In this document: piece after piece, positions 24,685-33,865 of the stretch
Layout of the letters: the number at the start of each line of letters is the position of its first letter
How positions within the stretch are numbered: position 1 is the first letter of the stretch
NCBI GenBank assembly: GCA_017467405.1
Contig: JAFTSH010000001.1
Coordinates: forward strand, 355,542-419,541
Direction of reading: 5' to 3'
DNA: 64,000 bases
Origin: Clostridia bacterium
GTDB lineage: Bacteria > Bacillota > Clostridia > Oscillospirales > Acutalibacteraceae
The notes under the pieces: model-generated
The model's input: only the letters and a program-made list of their open reading frames with translations
What the model was told of the DNA's origin: nothing
The model's database searches: none
Program-made: the position numbers and the translations under genes

Positions 24685-25530
24685 ATGAAGATTTTAAGGC
24701 TATTGTTAGTGGCGGTTATTGCTACTGCCGTCCTTTGCGGTTGCAGTGAAACGCCTGCGCGAAACGATGCGTCCTCCGATACGGCGTCGGCTGACGTTTC
24801 TTCGGTTTCGTCTGTTGTTGACGAAAGCCCTTCGTCCGAAGAGAGCGATTCCTCCGAAATAACCTTTGCGGAGGATTACGGAGTAGATACGGAAGAACTC
24901 AAACGGTGCTTTGCGGAGTTTCAGCCTTACGGTATAGAGCCGACCGGAGAGGTAAAAGAAATCCTTCAAAGAGGGTTGGACGCTGCCTTTTTCCTTGAGG
25001 CAGACTGCGAAATTTCAGATATTCCGACCTTCAGAAAAGAAGACCCCGACGTAATAGAGATGGAAGATGATTTCTGCTATATCGAAACGGGAACCTTCGA
25101 TGTAACCGTCGGAAAGAAAAAATACACCGTTAGCAGCGTTGCGGATCTCAGAAAGGTGTTTTCGGACTCCTTTACCGAACAGTATCTTGAGATATATGAC
25201 GTTGAAGACGAAATGTTCGGATTTAAAACCTACGATGACGGCACCCATGAATTCAGCGCTTTTCTTGAGCAAAAGGGTAAGCTGTATCAGTGTTCGGCGC
25301 AGAGGGGCAAGTTTTTGTGGTCCTATATTCCGGTTACGGAAAAAGCTGTTGAGATTGAAAACAACGTCAGACATCAGGATGATACCGCAAGCTACAGGGT
25401 TTTTCTTGTGCCCGTTATTAGAGGTATTGTCGAAGACAGTTTCAGCAGTTTGGAATGGTTCAGCCTTGAAATGGTTCTTGAGAAAGGCGTCTGGAAGGTA
25501 AACGGGTTTTACAATGTTAGTTCCGTTTAA
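24685..25530 (+). CDS. Lipoprotein of unknown function
   Basis: A 281-residue protein; lipobox LCGC gives acylated Cys20. A low-complexity Ser/Asp/Glu linker (about 25-58) follows, and then a globular domain with alternating strands (DFCYIETGTFDVTVGKKKYTV, ending VLEKGVWKVNGFYNVSSV). The last part has the look of a small NTF2-like/beta-sheet domain, but I cannot name a family. It is anchored outside the membrane. The ribosome binding site is AGGAGGAAGG directly upstream. It is adjacent to the left direct repeat that borders the rhamnose cassette. Confidence 0.75.
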   Translation: MKILRLLLVAVIATAVLCGCSETPARNDASSDTASADVSSVSSVVDESPSSEESDSSEITFAEDYGVDTEELKRCFAEFQPYGIEPTGEVKEILQRGLDAAFFLEADCEISDIPTFRKEDPDVIEMEDDFCYIETGTFDVTVGKKKYTVSSVADLRKVFSDSFTEQYLEIYDVEDEMFGFKTYDDGTHEFSAFLEQKGKLYQCSAQRGKFLWSYIPVTEKAVEIENNVRHQDDTASYRVFLVPVIRGIVEDSFSSLEWFSLEMVLEKGVWKVNGFYNVSSV

Positions 25531-25555
25531 GGGACACAGGGGGACGGTTATCGGG

Positions 25556-25659
25556 GACGCAGTGTGTCGGCTCCCATACCTACACAAAATTAAATATGAA
25601 ATGATTTCAAATCCAAAAGCACGGCAGGCTCACTTCTGCCGTGCTTTTTTGCGCATACA
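25556..25659 (+). repeat. 104-bp direct repeat, left copy (carries a terminator)
   Basis: It matches 28836-28939 with about six differences. It starts GACGCAGTGTGTCGGCTC, includes an AT-rich middle with a GAAATGATTTC near-palindrome, and ends with an intrinsic terminator (CACGGCAG...CTGCCGTG and six T). The two copies flank the rpiB-like/rhaD/rhaB cassette. Confidence 0.85.
25615..25650 (+). terminator. Terminator inside left direct repeat
   Basis: AAAAGCACGGCAG / CTGCCGTGCTTTTTT stem with an eight-base loop; it ends the lipoprotein transcript. Confidence 0.85.
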
Positions 25660-25927
25660 TCCCGTCATGCCGCAGTCTTAAACCCAAGATAAATTATATT
25701 GCAATGCAACGTACGCACGCCAGCGACCGTCCGAAAAAGTAATGCGCTCGCTGCTAATAATCAGGGAACCCATTTTAGGGAATTAGCAGTAGTAACCCCT
25801 TCCGTGTACGAAGCAAACCATCGGTTCAACCGGTGGCTTTGATTATAGCGTTTTTGCGGATTTGCGCGGGATTCTTCGCGCAATTTCTCAACTTCTTTGC
25901 AAAAACTCTCATTTAACACTATCAATG
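25660..25927. other. Intergenic region without a supported gene
   Basis: About 270 bases after the left direct repeat. On the minus strand a 50-codon stretch (25772-25922) reads as a charged, protein-like sequence (KEVEKLREESRANPQKRYNQ), ending in TGA at 25761, but it has no start with a ribosome binding site. It may be a decayed gene end. Nothing else is recognised. Confidence 0.35.
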
Positions 25928-25955
25928 TTGACTTTCCCCCTTCCGTTGCTATACT
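25928..25955 (+). promoter_or_regulatory. Promoter of the rpiB-like/rhaD/rhaB cassette
   Basis: TTGACT (25928-25933), 16-base spacer, TATACT (25950-25955), about 60 bases before the first gene. Confidence 0.6.
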
Positions 25956-26013
25956 GAAGATGCAAATTGAGTTTTGCAAAACCATAATATACAGACACGG
26001 AGGAACACGATAA

Positions 26014-26586
26014 ATGAAGATGGTAAAAGATAAGAAACTGCTTGTGGGTGCTGATTTTGCCGGCTTTCCCCTGAAGGAGCACGTGGTGGCGTATCTGAAA
26101 GAAGAGGGATGGGAAATTACCGATGTGGGTGTTCGTGCCGACTCCGATCCTGACGATACTGATTTGATGTTCCACCGTGTAGGTTTGAGAGTAGGTTCTA
26201 TGATTGCGGAACGGGAATTTGAGCGTGCTATGGTTTTCTGCGGTACGGGTATGGGTATCCATATTGCAGCAAGCAAATGCCCCCACGTTCATGCAGGCGT
26301 CGTGGAAAGCGTTCCCGCGGCAATGCGAGCTATTACCGGCAACGGCGTTAACGTGCTGGCGATGGGCGCATTCTACGTTGCTCCCGCAATGGCTTGCGAA
26401 ATCGCAGATGTTTATCTGAAATCCGAACTGGGCAGTGGCTATGAGTGGTGGCATAACTTCTACGAGTTCCACAAGCTGGCCATTGACGAGATGGAGGCCT
26501 TCAATTACGAAGAATATAAGGCCAATGGCTTTAAGATCAATAAGCTTGGCGATTTTGATCTGAAGCTGGAAAAGAAACCTGAATAA
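26014..26586 (+). CDS. RpiB/LacA/LacB family sugar isomerase (variant active site)
   Basis: A 190-residue protein of the RpiB/LacAB fold: LLVGADFAGFPLKEHVVAYLKEEGWEITDVG, then the catalytic Cys loop FCGTGMGIHIAASK and VNVLAMGAFY. Compared with RpiB, the usual D-H-A-G has Phe in place of His, the ring-opening His before N-x-L-A is missing, and GIRA is replaced by VHAG, so the substrate is probably not ribose 5-phosphate. A C-terminal extension of about 40 residues adds WWHNFYEFHKLAIDEM. It precedes rhaD and rhaB without rhaA, so it may be the sugar isomerase for this pathway (inference). It uses CTG/GTG-rich codons unlike its neighbours. Confidence 0.82.
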   Translation: MKMVKDKKLLVGADFAGFPLKEHVVAYLKEEGWEITDVGVRADSDPDDTDLMFHRVGLRVGSMIAEREFERAMVFCGTGMGIHIAASKCPHVHAGVVESVPAAMRAITGNGVNVLAMGAFYVAPAMACEIADVYLKSELGSGYEWWHNFYEFHKLAIDEMEAFNYEEYKANGFKINKLGDFDLKLEKKPE

Positions 26587-26638
26587 GAGGAACACGGGAA
26601 CGGTTCTGCGGGAAAATTTGTTTGGGAGATAAAATCAG

Positions 26639-27451
26639 ATGGATAAAATGTCAAAGTGTCCTATCGTTAAAGAAATAGGCGAAATCACCTCGAATATGTA
26701 TCGCCTCGGATGGAATGAAAGAAACGGCGGTAATATCAGCGTTTTGGTGGACGAGAAAGAAATAAAGCGCTACGTGAATACCAGGAAAATTATAAGGGAT
26801 CTGCCCCTTGCGGTAGCATTTCCGGAATTTGCAGGCAGGTATTTCATCGTAACCGGAACGGGTAAGTATTTTAAGAATATTGCGAACAATCCCGCCGAAA
26901 ATCTTGGGTTGATCAGAATATCAGACGACGGAAGCCGTGCTCATTTGATCTGGGGCTATACTGCCGGCGGAAGCTTTACCAGTGAGATTATAATGCATCT
27001 CGGCGCACACAAACAGCGTCTTAACGTCGATCCCGATCAGCGTGTCGTTATGCATGCTCATCCAGTGAACATTCTGTCAATGACCCACGTTTTCCCGTGG
27101 GACGAGAAAAAATTAACGAAGGAACTCTGGTCTACCTGCACTGAATGTATCGTAATTTTCCCTGACGGAGTCGCACTTCTTCCCTGGATGGTCAGCAGCA
27201 GCCCCGAAATCGGTCTTGCTTCTGCCGAAAAGTTTAAGGATTTCAGAATTCTCGTTTGGGCTCTGCACGGCTGTACCGTTACGGGCAAAAGCCTGGATGA
27301 GGCTTTTGGCTTGCTTGAAACGGTAGAAAAAGGCGCTGAAATTTATATGAAGATACAAAACAGCAATAACGAACGTCATTCCATTGAAGACGGTATGCTT
27401 AAAGCAGTAGTGGATGATTTTAATATATCTGTTCGCGAAGGCTGGCTGTAA
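26639..27451 (+). CDS. rhaD: Rhamnulose-1-phosphate aldolase RhaD
   Basis: A 270-residue class II aldolase. The zinc site is at VVMHAHPVNILSM (two His) and LHGC further on, with GWNERNGGNISV as the phosphate-binding N-terminal loop typical of RhaD and TGTGKYF. It splits L-rhamnulose 1-phosphate into dihydroxyacetone phosphate and L-lactaldehyde. It follows the RpiB-like gene by 52 bases and precedes rhaB. Codons are A/T-richer than in the rest of the window. Confidence 0.92.
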   Translation: MDKMSKCPIVKEIGEITSNMYRLGWNERNGGNISVLVDEKEIKRYVNTRKIIRDLPLAVAFPEFAGRYFIVTGTGKYFKNIANNPAENLGLIRISDDGSRAHLIWGYTAGGSFTSEIIMHLGAHKQRLNVDPDQRVVMHAHPVNILSMTHVFPWDEKKLTKELWSTCTECIVIFPDGVALLPWMVSSSPEIGLASAEKFKDFRILVWALHGCTVTGKSLDEAFGLLETVEKGAEIYMKIQNSNNERHSIEDGMLKAVVDDFNISVREGWL

Positions 27452-27517
27452 GCAGATATTCGCTGCACCAACGCTGTTTTGTTTTAATGGTGTTGGTGCA
27501 AACTTTGAGGTGTAATA

Positions 27518-28837
27518 ATGTATTGTTTGGCTATTGATATCGGCGCTTCCGGTGGCAGGCATATTTTAGGCGAGATAATTTACAATGAAATAAAAATGAC
27601 GACTATCTACCGTTTTGATAATTCAATCAAAAATACGGATGGTCAACTTTGCTGGGATATGGAGTATATTACCGAGCAGGTGCTTAAAGGTATCAAAGCG
27701 TGTGGAGAAAAGGGCGTAATTCCCGATTCAATTGCAATTGACACCTGGGGTGTGGATTACGTTCTGCTTGATGAAAACAAAAAAGAAGTTTTGCCCGTTG
27801 TATCGTACAGAGATAACAGAACGACAGGAATTCCCGAAGAAATTGACGGCATAATCAGTAAAGAAAAGCTATATTTACAGAACGGCATTCAGCGTGTAAA
27901 TTTCAATACCTTGTACCAGCTTTATTGCGATAAGCTTAGCGGAAAAATGGACAAGGCTGAATATTTCTTGATGATTCCCGAGTATTTAACCTTTAAGCTG
28001 ACGGGAGTTATTTGCAACGAATATACTGCGGCATCTACCACCGGTTTGCTTAACGTTGAGAGTCGCACTTGGGATGAAAACATAATTGCAAGCTTAGGCT
28101 TAAAGAGACGAATTTTCGGCAAAATACGTATGCCGCGCAGCCTTGTCGGTAAATTCACCGATGAAGTTGAGAAATATGTCGGGTTCAATACACGGGTACT
28201 GTTTGCTCCTTCACACGACACCGCTTCTGCCGTTGAGGCTTGCGCGTTAAAAGGACGCGGTATGTATATATCTTCGGGTACTTGGAGCCTTGTCGGAATT
28301 CTGAACCGCCGTCCCGTTTTGACGCCTGAAGCCATGAATGCTAACTTCACAAACGAGGGCGGTGTAGATAATACCTACCGTTTTCTTAAAAATATTATGG
28401 GTATGTGGCTGTTTCAGAATATCCGTAAAAACCTTGATAAAAAGTATAGCTATGACGAGATGATGAATATGGCTATGAAGAGTAATTTCAAGCAAACCTT
28501 CGACCCCAACGACGCACGCCTCGTAGCTCCCGAAAATATGATAGAGGCCGTAAGGGAATGTCTCGGACGTCCCGATTTGCCCTTGGCCGATGTTATAAGC
28601 AGCGTTTATCATTCTCTTGCAAATTCTTATTTGAAGGTAGTTAAAGAAATTGAACGGATAACGGGTGAAAGGATAGACTCGATAAATATAGTAGGCGGCG
28701 GAAGTAAAGATGTTTATCTTAATTCCCTTACCGAAAAATATACCGGCAAACCCGTTATTGCAGGTCCCGCAGAAGCAACGGCTATGGGTAATCTTAAATC
28801 CCAGTTCAAACAAATACTCGGTAACGCAGGGCTGTGA
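27518..28837 (+). CDS. rhaB: Rhamnulokinase RhaB
   Basis: A 439-residue FGGY-family kinase. N-terminal phosphate loop is AIDIGASGGRHILGE, with IDTWGVDYVL, the sugar-binding segment PSHDTASAV, and the C-terminal ATP-binding region INIVGGGSKDVYLNSL...GPAEATAMGN. It phosphorylates L-rhamnulose. The stop TGA overlaps the first two bases of the right 104-bp direct repeat, so the repeat begins precisely at the gene end. Codon use is AT-rich as in rhaD. Confidence 0.92.
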   Translation: MYCLAIDIGASGGRHILGEIIYNEIKMTTIYRFDNSIKNTDGQLCWDMEYITEQVLKGIKACGEKGVIPDSIAIDTWGVDYVLLDENKKEVLPVVSYRDNRTTGIPEEIDGIISKEKLYLQNGIQRVNFNTLYQLYCDKLSGKMDKAEYFLMIPEYLTFKLTGVICNEYTAASTTGLLNVESRTWDENIIASLGLKRRIFGKIRMPRSLVGKFTDEVEKYVGFNTRVLFAPSHDTASAVEACALKGRGMYISSGTWSLVGILNRRPVLTPEAMNANFTNEGGVDNTYRFLKNIMGMWLFQNIRKNLDKKYSYDEMMNMAMKSNFKQTFDPNDARLVAPENMIEAVRECLGRPDLPLADVISSVYHSLANSYLKVVKEIERITGERIDSINIVGGGSKDVYLNSLTEKYTGKPVIAGPAEATAMGNLKSQFKQILGNAGL

Positions 28838-28939
28838 CGCAGTGTGTCGGCTCTCATACCTACACAAAATTAAATATGAAATGATTTCAAATCCAAAAGC
28901 GCGGCAGGGTTACGTCTGCCGTGCTTTTTTGTGCATACA
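28836..28939 (+). repeat. 104-bp direct repeat, right copy (carries a terminator)
   Basis: Second copy of 25556-25659, about 94 percent identical. Its terminator (GCGGCAG...CTGCCGTG plus six T, 28895-28930) ends the rhaB transcript. Confidence 0.85.
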
Positions 28940-29046
28940 GCCCGCGCGATTACGGCGTTAAAAATATGGCGGCTCAACATATTTAAAAGCCTGAATTTTT
29001 CAAGCTAAAAAATGAAACAATAATCAAAACGAAAAGGAGGATAAAA

Positions 29047-30075
29047 ATGAAAGCTGCCTATCTTAAACAGCCGTATATGTACGAGCTTCGCGACGTGCCG
29101 ATTCGTGAGCCGGGCGACGACGAGGTGCTGATAAAGGTGCGTGCCTGCGGCTTTTGCGGACACGATAATATACTTGCGTCCTATGCCGCAAAGGAGTGGG
29201 AGCCCTTCGGGCACGAGTTTTCGGGAACGGTCGAAAAAAAGGGTGCGAGGGTGCATCATCTCAAGGAGGGTGACAGCGTCGTCGTCGAAACCTCGACCTT
29301 TGATCCGTTGGCGCCCTGCTCACTCAACGGCCGTCCCGACCTCGACGACAGCGGTCCGAGCTTTATGAATATGAAGGATCCGTCAATGGGCTTTGCCGAA
29401 TACGCGGTAGTGCCCGCCGTGCTCTGTATCAAGTTTGAAGGAATGAGCTTTGAAGAGGCCGCGCTTATGGAACCTCTCGGGGTTGCGTACGACCTCGTGA
29501 TGACGGCGGATATCCGCATAAACGAGGACGTTCTCGTGCTCGGACTCGGCCCGATAGGGCTGATGGCGCTCAAAATGGCAAAATCGAGCGGCGCAAGACG
29601 GATATACGCGGCGGAGTTTTCAAAAAATAAAAAAAGATGCGAGCTCGCGTACGAGTACGGCGCCGACGAGATAATCTTCACCGACAAGGTCGCACTGCCC
29701 GACTATCCCTTTGAAAAAGGGGGAGTGGATAAGGTGCTGGTAACCGCCCCGCCCCAAACGATAGGCGAGGCTTGCGAGGTGTGCAGCATGGGCGGAACGG
29801 TGGCCTTTCTCGGGATCAGCTACGGCGAGGGTGCAAGGGTTAGCTTTGATTCAAATACCGTCCATCTGAGAAAGCTTCAGATAAGGGGCTCGAACGCCAT
29901 TCCCGCACTGTATTTTCCCAAATGCGTCGAAATGGTAAAATCAGGTCTTGCCGACGTGAGCAGGCTGATAACGCATCGGTTTACGCTCGACGAGCTTCCC
30001 GCCGCGCTGGAAAGCTACCGCAAGGACAGCTCGGGAGCGGTAAAGGCGGTAATGGTTTCGGAACTGCACGCGTAA
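29047..30075 (+). CDS. Zinc-type medium-chain alcohol/polyol dehydrogenase
   Basis: A 342-residue MDR-family enzyme. Catalytic zinc ligands are in RACGFCGHDN (Cys) and FGHEFSG (His/Glu). The nucleotide site is VLVLGLGPIGLMALKMAK and the acidic residue after it is Glu in YAAEFSKNKKR, suggesting NAD(H). The structural-zinc loop with four Cys is missing (only one Cys, APCSLNGRPD), as in several sugar-alcohol or galactitol-phosphate dehydrogenases. It stands 75 bases before the sugar-binding protein and probably oxidises the sugar or polyol carried by that transporter. Confidence 0.85.
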   Translation: MKAAYLKQPYMYELRDVPIREPGDDEVLIKVRACGFCGHDNILASYAAKEWEPFGHEFSGTVEKKGARVHHLKEGDSVVVETSTFDPLAPCSLNGRPDLDDSGPSFMNMKDPSMGFAEYAVVPAVLCIKFEGMSFEEAALMEPLGVAYDLVMTADIRINEDVLVLGLGPIGLMALKMAKSSGARRIYAAEFSKNKKRCELAYEYGADEIIFTDKVALPDYPFEKGGVDKVLVTAPPQTIGEACEVCSMGGTVAFLGISYGEGARVSFDSNTVHLRKLQIRGSNAIPALYFPKCVEMVKSGLADVSRLITHRFTLDELPAALESYRKDSSGAVKAVMVSELHA

Positions 30076-30150
30076 GGAATAGGCCAACGAAAAACTGTAA
30101 TACTAAAACCGACCGCATAAAAGCGGAGAAAAACACAAGGAGGAATTAAA

Positions 30151-31161
30151 ATGCTGAAAAGAATCACGGCAGCGGCAACAGCGCTGCTTATGACCGTTGC
30201 TCTTACGGCTTGCTCCGGCAGAGGAAACGGATCGCAGGTCAGCGGCGGCACCTCGGGAGATATAACGGTTGCCGGCGTAGTCTATCTTGAAGATCAGTTT
30301 ATGAAGCTGCTCACGAAGGGATATACCGATGCGGCTGCAGCAGCAGGGGTCAAGTGTCTTACAAGCAACGTAAATCAGGATCAGTCAAAAGAAACCAACC
30401 AGATAAACACCTACGTCACACAGGGAGTAAAGGGTATCTGCATAGCACCTCTTAACGAGGAGTCATCCATAACCACACTCAAGAGCGCCGCCGCAAAGGG
30501 CGTAAAGATCACACTGTGCGACAGCACCCTTTCAAATGCGGATTTCATCGTAGGCGGCTATACCTCCGATCAGAAACAGCTCGGAGCGTCCACCGGTCAG
30601 GTCTGCAAGAAGTTTATCGAGGAAAAGCTGGGGGGCAAGGCCAAGATAGCCGTCGTGCAGTTCAAGTCGCTGCTTCCCGAAAAGAGCGCCGCGAGGGTAA
30701 ACGGCTTCCTTGACGTAGTAAAAACCCTCGACGGAGTAGAGGTCGTGGCGGATCAGGATGCGTGGGTGCAGGATAACGCAGTTACGGTCGTAAGCGATAT
30801 TCTTACCGCCCACCCCGACGTCGATATAATCTACGCCGCGAACGACGGCAGCACCGTAGGTGCCACCATGGCGGTCAAAAACTCTGGACTTAAAAACAAG
30901 TACGTTTTCGGAATTGACGCCTCCGAGCAGATCGCAAGCCTTCTTCAGGACAGCAGTAATATCCTTCAGGCGGTTACCGGTCAGGACGCCTACACCATGG
31001 GATATAAGTCGATGGAAATGCTCATAAAGTCCCTCAAGGGTGAGGATACGGGCAGTGAGGCAGGCAAGATCATGTCGGTAGACGGAATTTTGCTCGACCG
31101 CGCAGATCAGGACGGCATCAAGACCTATCTTGATAACCTCTCAAAGCGCACCGGAAGCTGA
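30151..31161 (+). CDS. Sugar-binding lipoprotein of a ribose-type ABC transporter
   Basis: A 336-residue protein: signal ends at lipobox LTAC (Cys21), then the periplasmic-binding type 1 (Peripla_BP_4) fold with ITVAGVVYLEDQFMKLLTKG, CIAPLNEESSI, DIIYAANDGSTVGA and VTGQDAYTMGYKSMEML. It captures a sugar at the outer face. It is followed by ATPase and permease genes of the same system. The sugar is unknown; ribose, xylose or autoinducer-2-like cargo are family options. Confidence 0.9.
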   Translation: MLKRITAAATALLMTVALTACSGRGNGSQVSGGTSGDITVAGVVYLEDQFMKLLTKGYTDAAAAAGVKCLTSNVNQDQSKETNQINTYVTQGVKGICIAPLNEESSITTLKSAAAKGVKITLCDSTLSNADFIVGGYTSDQKQLGASTGQVCKKFIEEKLGGKAKIAVVQFKSLLPEKSAARVNGFLDVVKTLDGVEVVADQDAWVQDNAVTVVSDILTAHPDVDIIYAANDGSTVGATMAVKNSGLKNKYVFGIDASEQIASLLQDSSNILQAVTGQDAYTMGYKSMEMLIKSLKGEDTGSEAGKIMSVDGILLDRADQDGIKTYLDNLSKRTGS

Positions 31162-31166
31162 GTAAC

Positions 31167-31194
31167 CGTGCGGGAGTCTTCGGACTCCCGCGAC
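31167..31194 (+). other. Stem-loop after the binding-protein gene
   Basis: GCGGGAGTC-TTCG-GACTCCCGC without a T run lies between the binding protein and ATPase genes. Such stems protect the upstream mRNA and raise binding-protein yield relative to the ATPase (inference). Confidence 0.6.
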
Positions 31195-31228
31195 AAATAG
31201 GCGCGCAAAGCGTCGGGAGTTGAATTAA

Positions 31229-32764
31229 ATGTCCATTCTTGAGGTAAAGGGTCTGACCAAAATATTCCCCGGAACGGTTGCGCTGAACGACGTTTCGGTT
31301 TCGTTTGAGAGCGGAAGGGTGCACGCCCTCGTCGGCAAAAACGGCTCGGGAAAGTCGACCATGCTCAAAATACTTTCAGGCTCGCAAAAGGCCACCTCCG
31401 GTTCCTTTTATCTTGACGGCGAGGAGATGCATTTTTCCTCAACCGCCGATGCCTTTTCCAAGGGTATAGCCACCGTCTATCAGGAGCTGAGCCTTGTTCC
31501 GGGACTTTCGGTCACCGAAAATATCTTCCTGGGGCGTATGCCCAAAAAGCGCGGAATAATAGATTACCGCCGCGCCCGGAAGGAAGCAAGAGAGCTGCTC
31601 GAGGAGCTTGATATAGACATAGACGCCGATCTGCCGGTCTCAGGCCTCAGTATGTGGCAGAGGCAGATGGTCGAGATCGCAAAAGCCATGAGCTTTAATC
31701 CCCGCGTGCTCCAACTCGACGAGCCGACCTCCTCGCTGGCAAGACACGAGGTCGAATCCCTTTTCAAAATCGTCCGTTCATTGCGTGAAAAGGACGTTAT
31801 AGTGATATACGTCTCGCACAAATTACAGGAGCTGTGGGAGATAGCCGATACCTGTACCGTCATACGCGACGGTGAATTTATCGGCAGGGTAGAGATGGAA
31901 TCAACCACCCGTGCGGGGCTTGTGTCGATGATGTTCGGCGACGTGCAGATACAGGAACGTCCCAAGGATCTGATGGTCTCGGACGAGGTCGTTCTCAGCG
32001 TCAGAAATCTGACACGCAAGGGAAAATTCACCGACGTATCCTTCGACCTTCACCGCGGCGAGGTGCTCGGCATCGCCGGTATGCTCGGCTCGGGCAGAAC
32101 CGAGCTGCTGAAATCGGTCTTCGGTGCCGATCCCTTCAATTCCGGAAAAATATTTTTCGCGGGAAGGGAGATGCACTCTCCGAGTCTCATCCGAATGAAA
32201 AAGCTCGGTATGGCGCTCACCCCCGAGGACAGAAAGCACGAGGGACTGATCCTCGAGGACTCGGTCGCGTCAAACCTCTGCTACGCAAGCCTCAGGGAGC
32301 TTTCCCCCAACGGATTTATGAAAAAAGGCAAGGAAAGAGAGTTCGTTGACCGTCAGGTAGAGGCGTTGCAGATCAAGGTTGCAAGTCCCCGCGTATCGGT
32401 CGGCTCGCTGTCGGGCGGCAACCAGCAAAAGGTCGTCGTCGGAAATTGGCTCAACACCCACCCGACCGTAATGTTCTTCGACGAGCCCTCGAGGGGAATT
32501 GACGTCAACGCCAAGCAGCAGATATTCAGAATAATGTGGGATCAGTCCCGCAAGGGCGTTGCAAGCATTATGGTTTCTACCGAGCTTGAGGAGCTTTTCG
32601 AGGTCTGTCAGCGCATACTCATAATGCGCGACGGCAGGCTTATCGGTGAGGCGTATCCCGAGGAGCTTACCGTAAACAGCCTCTATGCCATGTGCATGGG
32701 AGAAGGAGAGCCGCCGCGTCCTGTCGGATCGGGCGGTAAAGTCAAAACCGAAAGGCAGAATTGA
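31229..32764 (+). CDS. Sugar ABC transporter, fused double ATP-binding protein (RbsA-type)
   Basis: A 511-residue tandem ATPase. The first half has [12 protein letters not shown] and [15 protein letters not shown] with a canonical Walker B; the second has the non-canonical [20 protein letters not shown] and signature [15 protein letters not shown] and a normal [10 protein letters not shown]. This asymmetry is typical of RbsA/MglA/XylG, in which the second site is degenerate. It couples ATP hydrolysis to sugar uptake. The permease follows with a one-base gap. Confidence 0.93.
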   Translation: MSILEVKGLTKIFPGTVALNDVSVSFESGRVHALVGKNGSGKSTMLKILSGSQKATSGSFYLDGEEMHFSSTADAFSKGIATVYQELSLVPGLSVTENIFLGRMPKKRGIIDYRRARKEARELLEELDIDIDADLPVSGLSMWQRQMVEIAKAMSFNPRVLQLDEPTSSLARHEVESLFKIVRSLREKDVIVIYVSHKLQELWEIADTCTVIRDGEFIGRVEMESTTRAGLVSMMFGDVQIQERPKDLMVSDEVVLSVRNLTRKGKFTDVSFDLHRGEVLGIAGMLGSGRTELLKSVFGADPFNSGKIFFAGREMHSPSLIRMKKLGMALTPEDRKHEGLILEDSVASNLCYASLRELSPNGFMKKGKEREFVDRQVEALQIKVASPRVSVGSLSGGNQQKVVVGNWLNTHPTVMFFDEPSRGIDVNAKQQIFRIMWDQSRKGVASIMVSTELEELFEVCQRILIMRDGRLIGEAYPEELTVNSLYAMCMGEGEPPRPVGSGGKVKTERQN

Positions 32765-32765
32765 T

Positions 32766-33785
32766 ATGAAAGATAACAATACCTCGGTGCCCTCCGTCAA
32801 GGCAGGGGAGAGCACCGCCACAAGGCTTGTTCGGGGACTGAACCGTCACGTGCTCGAAATAATCCTGCTGTTCCTGATAGTGATCGTATCACTCACCTCG
32901 CCGTACTTTCTGACGGCGGGAAACCTTTTGAATATTCTTCGTAACGTATCTATGACCGGTATCATAGCCTTCGGAATGACCTTCGTCATAATCGCTGGCG
33001 AGATAGACCTTTCGGTCGGCTCAACGGTAGGCCTTTCGGGCGTCATCGTCGCCCTCATCACCCGAGAGCTTTCCGAAAAGGGAATGTCGGTCACCAACGC
33101 CTGTATCGCGGGTATATCGGTATCGCTTATTTCCTGCGCCCTGCTGGGACTCTTCAACGGTCTGCTGCGCACGAAATTCAAGATGCCCTCGTTTATCATT
33201 ACCCTCGGAATGCTCAACCTGCTTTACGGTCTTGCGGCGGTGCTGTCGGACGGATTTCCCATCACGAAGCTGCCCGAGTGGTACAGCTGGTTCGGAGCGG
33301 GCACCCTATTTGACATCATACCCGTTCCGGCGCTCTTTTTGCTCGCAGTGTTTATAATCACGGCGGTGGTGATACGCTATACCCGTTTCGGACGGTCGGT
33401 CTATGCCACGGGCGGCAACCCCGAATCCGCCAGACTTTCGGGTATCAACGTTAATTTCGTAAAGATAATCGTAATGATAGTGGTGCAGGTCTGCTCGGCG
33501 ATAGCAGGTATACTTCTTTCGTCGCAGGTAATGTCGGGCACCTTCAACTTCGGACGCGGCTGGGAAATGACGGCGATATCCGCCGTTATAATCGGCGGAG
33601 CCAGCCTTTCGGGCGGCTCGGGAAAGATATGGGGAACCTTCCTCGGACTCATATTCCTCGGTGTCATAAGCAACGCAATGACCCTCAACGGTGTGGACGA
33701 CTACGTGCAGTATATCGTTCAGGGAGCCCTCATAATCGGCGCGGTGCTGATAAATTCAATACAGTCCAAAAGGCGCAAGGGCTGA
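32766..33785 (+). CDS. Sugar ABC transporter permease (RbsC-type)
   Basis: A 339-residue membrane protein with about ten helices, read from ATG 32766 one base after the ATPase stop. Family marks are GEIDLSVGSTVGLSG and AISAVIIGGASLSGGSGKIWGTFLG. It forms the membrane channel for the sugar carried by the binding protein at 30151. A terminator follows. Confidence 0.93.
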   Translation: MKDNNTSVPSVKAGESTATRLVRGLNRHVLEIILLFLIVIVSLTSPYFLTAGNLLNILRNVSMTGIIAFGMTFVIIAGEIDLSVGSTVGLSGVIVALITRELSEKGMSVTNACIAGISVSLISCALLGLFNGLLRTKFKMPSFIITLGMLNLLYGLAAVLSDGFPITKLPEWYSWFGAGTLFDIIPVPALFLLAVFIITAVVIRYTRFGRSVYATGGNPESARLSGINVNFVKIIVMIVVQVCSAIAGILLSSQVMSGTFNFGRGWEMTAISAVIIGGASLSGGSGKIWGTFLGLIFLGVISNAMTLNGVDDYVQYIVQGALIIGAVLINSIQSKRRKG

Positions 33786-33793
33786 TATTTAGG

Positions 33794-33825
33794 TGCGGAA
33801 GAGCTTCTCTTCCGCATCCGGCTTT
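33794..33825 (+). terminator. Terminator of the sugar ABC operon
   Basis: TGCGGAAGAG / CTCTTCCGCA stem with a three-base loop followed by TCCGGCTTTTA. Confidence 0.75.
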
Positions 33826-33865
33826 TAATAAGGCTTATTATTGTGTTTTTTCACCCTTAAAGCTA

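Noticed and set aside
25761..25930. A charged 50-residue minus-strand stretch upstream of the RpiB-like gene
   Set aside because: No start codon with a ribosome binding site and no family match; it may be a remnant, but this cannot be supported.
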